Shown here: positions 9,928-20,881 of the stretch, one piece after another
How positions within the stretch are numbered: position 1 is the first letter of the stretch
Layout of the letters: every line of letters starts with the position of its first letter
Source of the DNA: Nannochloropsis salina CCMP1776
Taxonomy: Eukaryota > Sar > Eustigmatophyceae > Eustigmatales > Monodopsidaceae
Direction of reading: 5' to 3'
Assembly: GCA_004565275.1 (NCBI GenBank)
Contig: SDOX01000128.1
Location: 124,839-188,838 of the forward strand
DNA length: 64,000 bases
Position numbers and translations under genes: made by a program
Notes under the pieces: model-generated
What the model saw: the letters and a program-made list of their open reading frames with translations, nothing else
Told to the model about the DNA's origin: nothing
The model's database searches: none

Positions 9928-11318
9928 GAGTCTGGTGGGGTAGCGATGGCTGGGGTAGGAGATATCCTGTCCACCGCGTACCGCCTCCGCAAGGAATGAG
10001 AATATTCTCGTGCTGGTGGTATGAGATATCAGCGTAGCGGTGGTTGGCAAACGGGGCATGATACCAATATCATAGGAAAAGGAAACTGCATTCTTGATGA
10101 AAGAGTCCTTGAGGGTTCCTCGATCTTCCTAGTCCCGGCCGTGACGAGCATTATCAGTGTTCCCAGCGCGATATTTATGTATGATCGGTGGGTCTACGTG
10201 TGCATACAATATGATGAGCAGGATAACGACGAATCAAGGTGATATGAGGGAAGGTATATGGAAGGGGTTAGGGGAATGAGGACGTCGAATCAGGTGTGTG
10301 GGCTGGTCAGTCTTTTGTTGTCTTACGAGAAAGAATACGAATTTAATAGTTCGGAATTTTCGATGAGGGCAGGTGAGCGAATCAGAAATAGGAAGAAATA
10401 ATGATGGATCTTTACATCTACGTAGGTGATTGGGGAGCGCGGGAGCTTGCGATCAATTGAAACGAAACAAAGTGATGGAACAACATTTTCTATTCTAAGT
10501 CCACGTCAAACTTTCTGATCGCATCTGTTGAATTCTCAAACTTCTGACCACGTCTTGCTTTTGAAAAGTTTAAAATGTAAATGCTTCAAGCAAAATACAA
10601 GACGAAAGAGGAAACGAATTTATCCATTTTTTTTTCGACAAAGAGGGATTGAATGGAGGCACTGAACCTCTGTGCCAACTTCTGGCGGAACATGATGCGA
10701 CTGAACACGTTGAAGTACACTCATGGGGAGAATTCAACGACTAAATATCACTAAGAATCGTCTTTTTCTGAATCTTGCCTACTTTTTGTGTCCTTCACCT
10801 GGGTGTGCAACGTGAGTCGGCACAGATTCGGGTCTGGGCACGCTGTGCTCGGGCTTAGAATCAAAATATCAAACGGCTCAAGTTGAAGATTCTCCCCCCC
10901 GGGAGGCTCCGTTCCGTGGAGCCCCTTGGACAACATTCGATTTGACCAGAAAGGAGCACCGTGGGCGGAGGGGAAAAAAATGGAACATCTCAGTAGGTAA
11001 ATGATGAGTTAAAATGGCAGGAGCGCGGCCGGAAGAGTCTAACTTTACTACATGACAGTGCCTGAACTGCAAGGATCACATGGATGGACGAAGCATCCAC
11101 TGGAAGTGAATCTGGTGACGACCAATTCTCATCGGGAGACGCTATGTCTACGTTCTTTACTTCACATAATGAAATGGTCGCTCTTATGTGTCCGATGTTC
11201 ACCCGGTCTAAGACCCCCTTCCCTTTAAAGCTTATAAAAAATTATTTTCGATCCACCCCATCATTTTCTTGTTCATGTGAACCGACTTTGTGGCCAAGCG
11301 CACAGCAGCCTTTTAATC
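9928..11318 (+). other. Intergenic region between the two phosphate transporters
   Basis: This stretch of 1.39 kb, rich in AT compared with the exons, lies between tandem paralogues. It carries the 3' end of copy 1 and the promoter of copy 2. Open frames are short and featureless. I found no degenerate third transporter copy, repeat or RNA gene. Confidence 0.45.
11232..11240 (+). promoter_or_regulatory. Possible TATA box of phosphate transporter 2
   Basis: The sequence TTATAAAAA lies 79-87 bases before the ATG at 11319, a suitable distance for a core promoter with a short leader. Such a motif arises by chance in AT-rich DNA, so confidence is low. Confidence 0.25.
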
Positions 11319-13124
11319 ATGTCGACAAACGAGCCTTCACCTGCTGTGGCAGTGGAAATGCCGCCCCTTGATGTAAAAAAAGCTGAGGACCGCTTGGCAC
11401 ATTATCATCCGGAGCATCACCATTTTTACGAGGCGAAGTCGCATTTGGGCAAGCGCATCTTCACTATTGTGATTGCTGGCACGGGTTTTCTGGCCGACTC
11501 CTACGACCTCTTCGTTATCAATATCGGTGAGTATTTTTTGAAGACAAGTCTTACCGTTTGCAAAAGCGGCCAACCTTCTTGATTTTTTCCATTTTCTGAA
11601 GCAGAGTCAATATTAACTATAGCACGTTTGCATTCAAGTTTAGAATCCGCCATTATCACTGTCTTTGGTATCAGCATCTGTCCTTGAAGTACATTCCTCG
11701 AAGCCACTACAATGTTGAAGGCAATAAATGAAGCTTTCTAATTACCTTTTTTTTTCCTGTCTACCACCCGAACATTAGCCTTGCTAATGATGAAGCAAAA
11801 CAAGAACTATGGCGTCCTTACCCCAGACCTCCAGTCTCTAGTCTCGCTGATGGCTATTGTTGGCGCTTTATGCGGCCAACTCTTCTTCGGCATCCTTGGT
11901 GATCAATTCGGCCGAAAAACCACATTCATCACCACTGCAGTATTGACAATTGTCGGCACAATTCTCCAAGCCTGTGCGCAGCCCACGCAATTTTTGGGCA
12001 TGAATATCTGGCAGCAGCTCATGCTTTTCCGTTTTATCATGGGCATGGGGGTGGGCGGGGAGTACCCCATGGCCTCCACCATCACCGCCGAGTCCTCAGC
12101 CCCGGGCGAGCGTGGACGTAACTTAGCGGCAGTCTTCTCTATGCAAGGTGTCGGGCGAGTTCTGTGTGCGCTTATGCTCCTGGTCGCAGCTTTTACGATC
12201 GAAGACACGAACTGGCAATGGCGCTTTGCAATTTTAATGGGGGCGGTGCCCATGATGGCCGCGGTTTGCTTCCGTTGGCTTCCTGAGACTGAGGCCTTCG
12301 AGAAAGAGGTCAAGCTTAAACAGCCTGCATTAGGACAGCGATTCCGAAACATTTGGGTTGTCGTATGGGCCAACCGGGTCAAGCTGTTGGGTACGGCGGG
12401 CTCTTGGTTCATCTTGGACGTGTTGTTCTACGGCAACTCCTTGTTCTCGGCAGACGTGACGCGGGCCATGGGCACAGAAAACACCCTGGAGGGAAAGACG
12501 GTTCAGAACTTAATCATCCAACTCATGGCCATGCCGGGGTACATCTTGGCGGTCATATTCTTGGACCGCATCGGGAGGAAACGCCTGCAGCTGGTCGGAT
12601 TCGGTGGCGAGGCAATCATCTTTGCAGCCATGGCGATTTTCCAACAGCAGTTTAAGGGACTCCCAGCCCTCTTTGTCTTCATGTACGCCCTCACCTTCTT
12701 CTTCGATGATTTTGGCCCCAACACCACAACTTTCGTCATTCCCGCCGAGATTTTCCCCACCGAGGCCCGTGCCACCTGCCACGGTATCTCAGCTGCTTTC
12801 GGAAAGGCAGGCGCAGCGATTGGCGCGGCGGCTTTCCTTAAGGTGGCCAATATGTTCTGCCCTGGAGACAACTGCCACAACACCGAGGACCCTGCGCTTC
12901 TGGACAAGGGGATCCGCGTTGTCTTCATCTGCTGCACCGTGCTGGCCGTCATTGGGTTCTTGTGGACCTGGGCGCTGGTGGACGAGACGCCGCATGCCTC
13001 CTTGAGCAGGACAGAGTCCAGATACGATGTCGAACCAGAGAAGGAGGGAGAAGTGGAGGCGCTGACGTCAAGGGTGCAGAAAGCCCGTGGAGGGGCCTCG
13101 AGCGATGGAAGGCTCGGACAGTAA
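11319..13124 (+). CDS. PHO84-type H+/phosphate symporter (copy 2)
   Basis: Two exons, 11319-11526 and 11779-13124 (phase 1), encode 517 residues. Like copy 1, this is an MFS phosphate:H+ symporter: GFLADSYDLFVINIA, FGILGDQFGRKTTF, GMGVGGEYPMAST, DTNWQWRFA, FGPNTTTFVIPAEIFPTEARATCH. The two proteins align almost without gaps from TM1 to the last TM, and whole blocks are identical (RGRNLAAVFSMQGVGRVLC), so this is a local duplication. The N-termini and the charged C-terminal tails differ. Copy 2 lacks the second intron of copy 1. Exon 1 is 208 bases in both genes although the intron falls at different codons, because the N-terminal tail of copy 2 is shorter. Pi-starvation control is likely for the family but no sequence box shows it. 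Confidence 0.93.
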
Positions 13125-14008
13125 GCTGCGTCTTACCGGTACAAGGGAGGTGTCGTACCCTACCATCATACATGTGTATGGTGAAAGGCCTCGCCGACCT
13201 TGACAGATGTCTAGTTTTTTCATGATCCATTTCTGATGACAGCAGTTTCCATCGGTCTATATGTGTCGGCCTGTGGAGGACAGTCATTATGTCAACAATT
13301 CGACAGAAATTATTGGGGGTATTAAGGTCGTTTTTTTCTGGCGAAATGATTACATGCCAGAGAAAATATATATGGGGTGGACTGAGAAGCGAGAAGTCTA
13401 TGCGTCTCGACGAATTACCTCTCGTATGAATATTTACAGGTTTACAGCCTTGCTGCGTTCTCGAAACGGTGCTAATATGTGACGATGTCAAATTATGCAG
13501 TGAATTAGAACGACAGGAGACTAGAAGTAGAAGGTTTGGATGAAATGCGAAATTTCAATATCCCCTATGACGCCTTCAATGAGTGAATGAAAAAATGATT
13601 TCCAGTAGCGGTCCAAAAGAAGAAGGAACAAGCTACAGCTAGCGACAACTCGCGCTTTCAACCCGTCTAGGTTATGTGCTCAATATTTGATTCAACAAAT
13701 CTGCGTGCAATGACTTTTGATGATCTTCTCCTTCTCCCACACAAATGAAGCTCTCGTCCGAGCATCAAGCTCGTCCCCCCTGAATGACCTGCGACCCTCC
13801 CTTTTCCAGGGCACCGCCTTCTCCATCAAAGCAACCCAGTCGTCCGGCCAGACACGCGCCCCCATATCCACATTCTCAACACCCTTGCCTCGCTCCTTTC
13901 CCGTCTCTCCTTGCCTGCCTTCCCACTGCCTCCTCCCCTCCACCGCCGTCTGCGCCCTCTCCTGACCCTGACCGTCTCCTACTTCCTATCTCTTCCCTCT
14001 CTCCTTCC
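13125..14008. other. Convergent intergenic region (phosphate transporter 2 / V-ATPase B)
   Basis: The left 600 bp are AT-rich. From about 13880 to the V-ATPase stop the top strand is an almost pure C/T tract, so the V-ATPase transcript would have a purine-rich 3' UTR. No gene is visible. Confidence 0.4.
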
Positions 14009-15842
14009 CTATTTCGCCGCTTTTGATTCCTCTCCCCCCACGCCCGCCCCCGCGGCTGTCCTGCGAGCGTAGTAGGTGTTGAGCTCGTTCTTGGTGATCT
14101 TCTTCAGGAGATCGCGGGGGAAGATTCGGAGGAGGGACCAGGCCAGATCTAGGGACTCGAAGACGGTGCGGTTGGCCGTAGACCCCTGGTTGATGTACTT
14201 CCCTTCAAACTTGTCCACAAACTGCAGGTACAGATGGTCCTCGAGCGATAGCGCCTCCTCTCCGACCACGGCCTTCATCGCGGCCACGTCCTTGCCCAGG
14301 GCGTAATTGGCGTACAGCTGGTTCGAAACCGAGCCGTGGTCGTTGCGGGTCATCCCCTCCCCGATGGCCGACTTCATCAAGCGCGAGAGGGAGGGGAGGA
14401 CGTTGATGGGCGGGAAGATTTCTCGGTTGTGGAGCGCCCGGTCCAGGTAGATCTGGCCCTCGGTGATGTAGCCCGTCAGGTCAGGGATGGGGTGGGTGAT
14501 GTCGTCGTTGGGCATGGTCAGGATGGGGAGCTGGGTGATGGAGCCGTTCTTGCCCACGATGCGGCCGGCGCGCTCGTAGATGGTAGAGAGATCTGTGTAC
14601 ATGTAGCCGGGGTAGCCACGCCGCCCGGGCACTTCCTCTCGCGCCGCCGACACCTCCCGGAGGGCGTCGCAGTAGGAGGACATGTCTGTGAGGATGATGA
14701 GCACGTGCATCTCGCGCTCGTAGGCCAAATACTCCGCCGTGGTCAGGGCCAGACGGGGTGTGATAATGCGCTCGATGGTCGGGTCGTTCGCCAAGTTCAA
14801 AAAGAGGACAGAGCGCTGCATCGCCCCCGACTCCTCGAAGGAGGTGCGGAAGAAGCGAGCCGTCTCCATGTTCACGCCCATGGCGCCGAACACCACCGTG
14901 AAATTGTCGTCGTGCGAGTCTAGCGAGTCCTTAAGCTTTACCAATGAGGCTTGGCGGGCGATTTGCGCGGCCACCTCGTTGTGGGGAAGGCCGGCGGCGG
15001 AGAAAATCGGGATCTTCTGCCCCCGCGCCACGGAGTTCATCACGTCGATGGCGGAAATGCCCGTCTGAATCATGGCGCGCGGGTAGTCACGGCAGGAAGG
15101 GTTGATCGGCTGCCCGTTAATGTCCAGGTACTGCTCTGGAAGGACAGGGGGGGCGCCGTCGATGACCTTGCCAGAACCGTTGAAGGAGCGGCCTAGGACC
15201 TCTTCAGAAACAGCGGTGCGCAGCACATCCCCCGTGAACTCCGCCGTCGTATGCCGGTTGTCGATGCCCGACGTCCCCTCGAAGACTTGCACCACGGCCT
15301 TCTTTCCCGCCACCTCTAGCACCTGTCCCTGGCGCTTTTCCCCATTACCCAGGGTCAAGTTCACGATCTCCGCGAATTTAGGCAACTTCACATTGTCCAG
15401 GATGACCAGGGGGCCGTTCACGCCCTGGATAGTCGAGTACTGCACGCGAGGAGAACAGAGTATAATGGGTTTCCATGGTGAGACTGGGGCTCGGAGCGGT
15501 CACGCGCCGTAAACGTGTTCTCACGGACGCATCGCAACAACAAACAACGAATTGGATCGAAATATCACATCGCTTCAAACACAGCCTGCGGGCACGTGAA
15601 AAACCACAACGCTGGCCCTTCGTTTACACTCTTCCTCCAAGACACACTCAAAGCACACATGATTTCCCGATCCCTCGTGCACGGTCCTGCGCGACCTCCA
15701 GCGCCAAGGGCTTTCCACTTGGTTCCAAAGGGTGAGACGCGCTTCTCCGTTTGTTAACATTTCAAAGGCCCAAGCTACATACCTGAATCCGCGGGTTAAG
15801 GCTATAGCTCTTGACAACGTCGCCCGTGGAAAGAGGAGCCAT
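14009..15842 (-). CDS. V-type H+-ATPase catalytic-head subunit B
   Basis: Two exons: 15842-15783 (20 codons) and 15439-14009, separated by a 343-bp phase-0 intron. The joined protein is 496 residues, the normal length for subunit B. The splice joins SLNPRIQ to [17 protein letters not shown], reproducing the conserved N-terminal barrel of the family. Further motifs are [72 protein letters not shown] and the alpha/beta signature [12 protein letters not shown]. Subunit B forms the non-catalytic nucleotide-binding half of the V1 hexamer that drives proton pumping into vacuoles and other acidic compartments. The C-terminal [11 protein letters not shown] tail is typical. The symbol VMA2/ATP6V1B would apply by homology. 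Confidence 0.95.
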
Positions 15843-16460
15843 CGTGCTGCTTTCCTTATAATTGCCTGATGTCCACGCAGAGGTGTGTATGAAGGCATGT
15901 GAGTTGTCGGGCGGGGTTAAGAAGAGAGGCCCTCTCATGCGCAGCCAAGGAATCCGGTGGACGAGACCACGCGTCGAACCAAAAGGCCACCCGGACTTGT
16001 CATGCACAGGACCCCAGCCTCCCAGAGACGGTTCAAACCGCACCAACGTGTCAAGCATGAAGTTAGGACGGGGGGAATCTTTCTCAGACGGGCGTCGGCT
16101 TGGGCGCCTCGCTCGCTGCTTCCGCGCTGGTCAGGCACGAGAAATAGCTTGGGCGAGTTTTGGGGGGGATCAAAAAGGTAAAGGACCAGTGCGGCGCAAA
16201 GGTTTCGAGAGCACTTAGAGCGAGTGACATGGAAGGCATCTCGGCTGCCCGGGAGTCATTTTCTGTTTCCATGTTTGTTTCATCCCCACCCTAAGACTGT
16301 AACCTCCTACTGCATGTGCTTCCCTGAACCCCTTTATATACTTCGTTTGGCCCTTGCATGCCCTTTTTATGACAGTCTTTCTCACCGAAACGTTTCCCAT
16401 ACGTAGATTGATGGCGTGTTGTTCTTCCCCCTTGCTTTCTTCCACAGGAAAGGCGGGCAT
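15843..16460. promoter_or_regulatory. Divergent intergenic region between V-ATPase B and the CHORD-like gene
   Basis: This 618-bp region lies between the V-ATPase ATG and the small zinc-protein ATG. A pyrimidine tract ending in an AG at 16446-16447 just before the ATG at 16461 may be a splice acceptor for a non-coding 5' exon. No other gene is seen. Confidence 0.35.
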
Positions 16461-16739
16461 ATGGACGGCCTCCGCAAGGAGTTTGAGAAGGCTCTGCCAC
16501 CTTCACCGCTCCTTCGGACGTGCCAGAGATGCCACACGCAGTTTGACCCTAAACACAATGACAAGCGGGCCTGCCGCTATCACCCTCATTCCTATTCTGG
16601 AGAGACAGCCCAACGTTGGCTGCCTCCTGGCGAGAATAATGGGGAGGGCCGCAAGGTTGTCCATCATTGGTGGTGTTGTTCTTCCGAGAACGTGGATGCT
16701 CCAGGCTGTGAGACCCAGCCCCATGAGAGCTACGACTGA
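16461..16739 (+). CDS. Small CHORD-like zinc-binding protein
   Basis: This is a 92-residue protein starting at ATG 16461. The Cys/His pattern is regular: C21, C24, C38, H41 in TCQRCHTQFDP and ACRYHPHS, then C72, C73, C83, H88 in HHWWCCSSEN and APGCETQPH. C..C...FD...N...C.YHP followed by W.CC....GC....H is the layout of a CHORD module, which binds two zinc ions in RAR1/CHP-1 co-chaperones of HSP90. Only one module is present and no CS domain follows, so the role is unknown. The acceptor-like sequence 13 bases upstream suggests a 5' exon, which could be non-coding or could lengthen the N-terminus. It is divergent from V-ATPase B and convergent with the KH gene. Confidence 0.6.
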   Translation: MDGLRKEFEKALPPSPLLRTCQRCHTQFDPKHNDKRACRYHPHSYSGETAQRWLPPGENNGEGRKVVHHWWCCSSENVDAPGCETQPHESYD

Positions 16740-17603
16740 TCACGCAATCAAAAAGACTGAAAGGATGCTTCGTTGGCGGCCATGCCATGCATATAGACTG
16801 TACATTATGCGTTGCGCTTCGACTTGATAGGAAGAGGAGAAGGCACCCCGCTCTATGGAAGACACACGATGAAAGCAGGGAAAAGAGGATTATTTTGATT
16901 GTTTTGAGGGACTTCCAGCTTTATTTCACATTGTTGGATAGAGCCATCGAAAAGGGAAAGAAATCTTCGCAATCTGGTGGCTTCTTCTTGTCGTAGAGTC
17001 TGGCGGTTCCTGCTATGCCAATATCGTTTAGCGAATCACGCATGCAGACATTTCTTTATTTGTAATCGTATACATTGCCCTTCGTTTCCGAAGGAGCCAG
17101 TCGAATCCCCTTCACGGCGACCTGGGGCTTTATCCACTCTGTTTGCTGGCTTAGCCTCTCGGGCAAGGTCCGTGTATTGCGGGTGATGACCCTTGTCGTG
17201 CACGGAGCCTTACTCATCCACCGCCCTCTCGTCTGCAGCCTTGCAATCCGCCAGAAAGAAGAGAGGGAGTAGAGCGGGTACAGGCCGTGCGGGAGATTTC
17301 ATGGGCTGACAGCCACTTTTCGTCTCTCTCCCGGCAGTCCCCGTCATCCCCATCGAGACACCTGTCTCCCGTCCTCGTAGGCCCTGCCTTCTATCCACCT
17401 CCCGCCCGCGGTCACAACTACGACCCAGGGCCTCACTCTTTCGCGTCGCTCTCACGGCCCCATTCCCACTCCCACACCGCTCCCAGCCTCGCAGGACCTG
17501 CCAAATACCGCCTCGCTCAAAGAGAAGGGGCGGGACTCGGACTCAAAACGTGTCCGGACATCCAAGTGCCACTCCTACCTCCTTCCTCCCGACCCTCGTT
17601 CTC
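16740..17603. other. Convergent intergenic region (CHORD-like / KH protein)
   Basis: This 864-bp region lies between facing stop codons. The right third (about 17320-17600) is C/T-rich on the top strand, that is purine-rich in the KH transcript's 3' UTR. No supported gene is present. Confidence 0.4.
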
Positions 17604-19738
17604 TCAGTACCTACCCTGCAGCGGGCCCATGCTGGCCTGTTGCACCGCCATTGTCACCATCCCCCTCGCCACTTCCGTGCACTGGACCGGTCCATCGATC
17701 GTCACAACCCTGTTCTGTGTCCCGGGCGCGAACTCGCCCCGTTTGCTGATGCTGATGCGCGCCCCAGAGTCGGACTGGATCTTTTTGAGCGTGACGCCCG
17801 CCCGGCCGAGGATGGAGCCGATCAGCTTGTCGGGAACTTGGAGGGTCAGCACGGCTGTGGCGGCGTCCTGTGCTGCCTGCAGCGCTAGGAAGGAAGGGGC
17901 CATGTGCTGGTAGGAAGGAGGGGCATGCCCCGTGTAAAGGAGATGCTGCGGCATGAGGGACGGAGAGGAGTGCCCAGACGGCGGGCCGCTGCCGTGGTGC
18001 CGAGGAGGACCCTGCCTGGCGCTGTGGAGGGCGCTAGGGTGCTGGAGGGGAAAGGGGGGCAGCGGGGGGTGGGGCGGCCCGCGGACCCGGGGGGGGGGGC
18101 ATGTAGGAGAGGGGGTGGGAAGCAGACAGGGGCGCTGACAGCGGGATTGGGGCGGGGCCGTGCGAGTGGAGCTGGCTCTGCCTGGCTTGACTATGCCCCA
18201 GCCCCTGGGACCGAGACACGTGGCCTCGCTGGCCCTCGCTTCCACTCAGGCTCAAGTTGAGGGCGTGCCCACGGGTGCTGGCCGGGCCTTGGGGGGAGAA
18301 GAGCATCTGGGTGTCTACGAACGACTGGGTCTGGTAGGTGGGGAGGTCGAAGGCGGGATGCATGGAGTGGACGGCTGCCCCAGTGCGGGAGTAGGAGGTG
18401 GTCATGTTCTGGTAGCGCGCGAGCTCGGGCTCCTCGTTCAGTTTCTCCAAGAGGCGGGCCACCCCTCTTAGAACGCCTGGGAGGGGCCCCGCAATGGTCA
18501 CGACCCTCTCGCCTGTGATCATCCCGCTGGCCTCATCCTTGGCCGCAAGCTGGATGCGAGTCCCGGTCTCCTCGTTGAGGGCTTTGATGGTGCTCCCGGC
18601 GCGGCCAATCACGAGCCCGCCCGCCGCCTTGGCGATCAGGAGCTTGACCGAGGCAGACCCGCGGCCCACGCCCTCCACCGGCGCCTCGCTCCTGGGCCCA
18701 TGACTGTTGCTCTCGTCGCCATCGCTAAAGGAATCTGCGGAGGTCGGCAACGAGGGAGAGGGAGAGGGAGGGGAGGGCGGCGAAGAGGCCCCGGGCACTT
18801 CCTTTGCCGGCACTGGCCGCCCTGAGCCTCCCGCCCCGGGCCCGTCTCTTGCCCCCGCTTCTCTGTAGACTTCTATTGAAGAAACGTCCTCTACGCTTCC
18901 CTCTTCTCCTGCCCGTAGGGACACCGCCCTCACGGCCGCAGCAGCCGACCGGGCCTCGGCGCTGGCATGCAGATGCTTGATGACTCGGAGAGTGGCGGTG
19001 ACGCACGTCTCCGCCTCCCCCGATATGAGAACCACGCGGTCCTGCGTCCCGGGGAAGTAGTCTTGGTTCTGGGAAAGCTTGATTCGGGCCCCGGTCTTCT
19101 CCTGGAGCACGTTGATGGTGGCCCCCGCCTTGCCAAGCAGGCAGCCTGCCAGTCCCGCCGACACCAGCAGCTTCACGGCGCTCGGCACGTCCGTTGCCCC
19201 CCCCCTGTGGCCGCTGGCGCCGGGCGGCATCCCGTGGTCATGAGCCGGAGAGGAATGTATGCTAATATTGGCGAGGGAGGAATGTAGGAGATTGTCGCTC
19301 AATGCGGGTGGACGACTCTTGCCTGAGGCAGTGGGGGCAGCGACCGCCGCGGAGGAGGGAGACTTGACGGCCTCTTCATCGTTTTCACCTTGGTGTAGTT
19401 CACTTCCGAAGGCGAGGCTCGCGTTGGAACCCCCTCTGTTAGTGTCATATTCGCTGTCGGCCTCCGGGTTGTCTCCTGGAGCTCCTCTGCCGTTGCGACT
19501 TGTCTGTGTGCGCGTATCGCCTCCTTCTGCACGAAAGACTGCGGCCCCACGATTGATGGGGGGAATGTGAGGGAGATACGAAGGGAAATGAACAATTTTT
19601 GAAAGAAGAGCAGCCCAAATGCTGCGCAAACACCGGGGAGGGCTTGAAAGAGTGTGCTTGCAAACCGGTGCTCGCAATCATCTACCTACCTGGAGGAGCG
19701 TGGTTCATGCTAGTCTCTGCGCTAGTTGGTTTCGCCAT
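17604..19738 (-). CDS. Triple-KH RNA-binding protein (NOVA/PCBP-like), frame change in a C11 tract
   Basis: Exon 1 is 19738-19690 and exon 2 starts at 19538 (phase-1 intron of 151 bp). The protein is about 660 residues with three KH domains of the poly(C)-binding/NOVA type. KH1 has GCLLGKAGATIN, KH2 has GLVIGRAGSTIK, and KH3 has GSILGRAGVTLK; each GxxG loop is followed by TG.RI or SGARI and a DRVV/ERVV/NRVV strand, as expected for sequence-specific single-stranded RNA binding. The linkers are Pro/Ser/Gly-rich. KH1-KH2 and KH3 lie in different frames: the upstream frame would stop at 18034 and KH3 continues in the other frame. The two meet in an 11-base homopolymer at 18089-18099, where a one-base length difference would give one continuous protein. 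I read it as one gene and the frame change as a probable base-count error. Confidence 0.8.
18089..18099. repeat. G11 homopolymer (C11 in the KH transcript)
   Basis: An uninterrupted run of 11 G on the top strand sits exactly where the reading frame of the KH gene changes. Runs of this length are prone to miscounting in sequencing and to slippage in cells. Confidence 0.9.
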
Positions 19739-20881
19739 TGAATTTATCTATGAAAGTGTGGAAATCATCTAATATATGAAGTATGGAGCATTTTCAGGCT
19801 GGCCGACATGGGAGTAACACAAGTACCGGCTGATGGCATCGCCGGCATTCCTGGTCATAGAAAACATCCTTGAGCGTATCGGAAGCACACCTGCCTGCGT
19901 TACGCCAAGGTTCTTCGGTTCTCGGCGAATGTCAAGCACTCAACATTGTCGGGCCTCCGCAGTAACCTACCTTGACGAGCGCAGCAGCAAGTGATAGCGT
20001 CGAGACTTTATCTCAGTACTCCTGCTCGGCCTTCCGGCTCTACAGCCCCCCGTGCCAAAAACTCCGTCCACCGACCGGTTTTCTGAAATCCACGTGCAGC
20101 CCTGTGTTGTAGATGAGGACTAGATAAAGCCTAGGGTAACGATGATCAGGAAGGGGACAGAGCAAAGCCGGCAGACCGGGAGACATTTTGGGCATCCCCC
20201 TGGAGAAGCAGGACATGCCGAATCCGTAACTCTTGGCGATGGTCGCCGTCAGACAGGAAAAGGTTTGAGCGGTCTCATGTACCCATCTTGCGGAGTCGGC
20301 TTGCATGTGTGACTCTTCTGGTGTCAGAGCACTCTCGAAATCCGAACTAAACGCACCTAGGACTAGTAGCTCCTGGGCCAAGGACGACCAAAAAAATTGA
20401 GCCGATGGCACATCACAATTTAATGTGATCGGTATTATGGGGAAGTACAAAACAATAAGTGGCATTTTCACAGTGGTGTCGAGCAGGCTGGATGACTCTT
20501 TTTTTCTTTCGCACTGGTGTTCTATCGTAGCAGGAGTTCATTTTTCACATGCTTCCTGTGTGGAGCCTGCTTGACGGCGTTCTTCAGGGAAATACAACAA
20601 ATCCATCATCCCGTGAAATTGGCAGCGATTAGACAGGTGTCCAGCGATCTCTTAGCCTCCCTCATCTCAAAGTTGTAGCTTGGCATCTTTAACCGTACAG
20701 GTTCCGGAGGCTGTTATTCAAGGGGTTCGTCCCTTCTCCAATACCCGACGTCCTCGGGCGTCGGGCTGTCAATCATCTATCTTACTGTCATACCGTTCAT
20801 TCTCATCATACCCAAGAGTCTGTGGACCCTGGAGGGGAATCTAAGGGTCAAGATCATTCACCAACCGTCCCTGGTCCCGCC
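19739..20881 (-). other. Intergenic region between KH gene and bilin reductase
   Basis: This stretch of 1.14 kb holds the promoter of the KH gene and the 3' end of the bilin reductase, both on the minus strand. One 143-codon minus-strand frame (20040-20471) has no motif I recognise and no supporting splice or start context, so I do not call it a gene. Confidence 0.35.

Noticed and set aside
9928-11318. A possible third, decayed phosphate transporter between the pair
   Set aside because: None of the conserved blocks of the transporter could be found in any frame.
14336-14923. A 195-codon plus frame opposite V-ATPase B
   Set aside because: It is antisense to highly conserved V-ATPase sequence and rich in Gly, Val and Asp as shadows usually are.
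20040-20471. A 143-codon minus frame between the KH and bilin reductase genes
   Set aside because: No motif, no splice partners and an unremarkable composition; kept only as a note.
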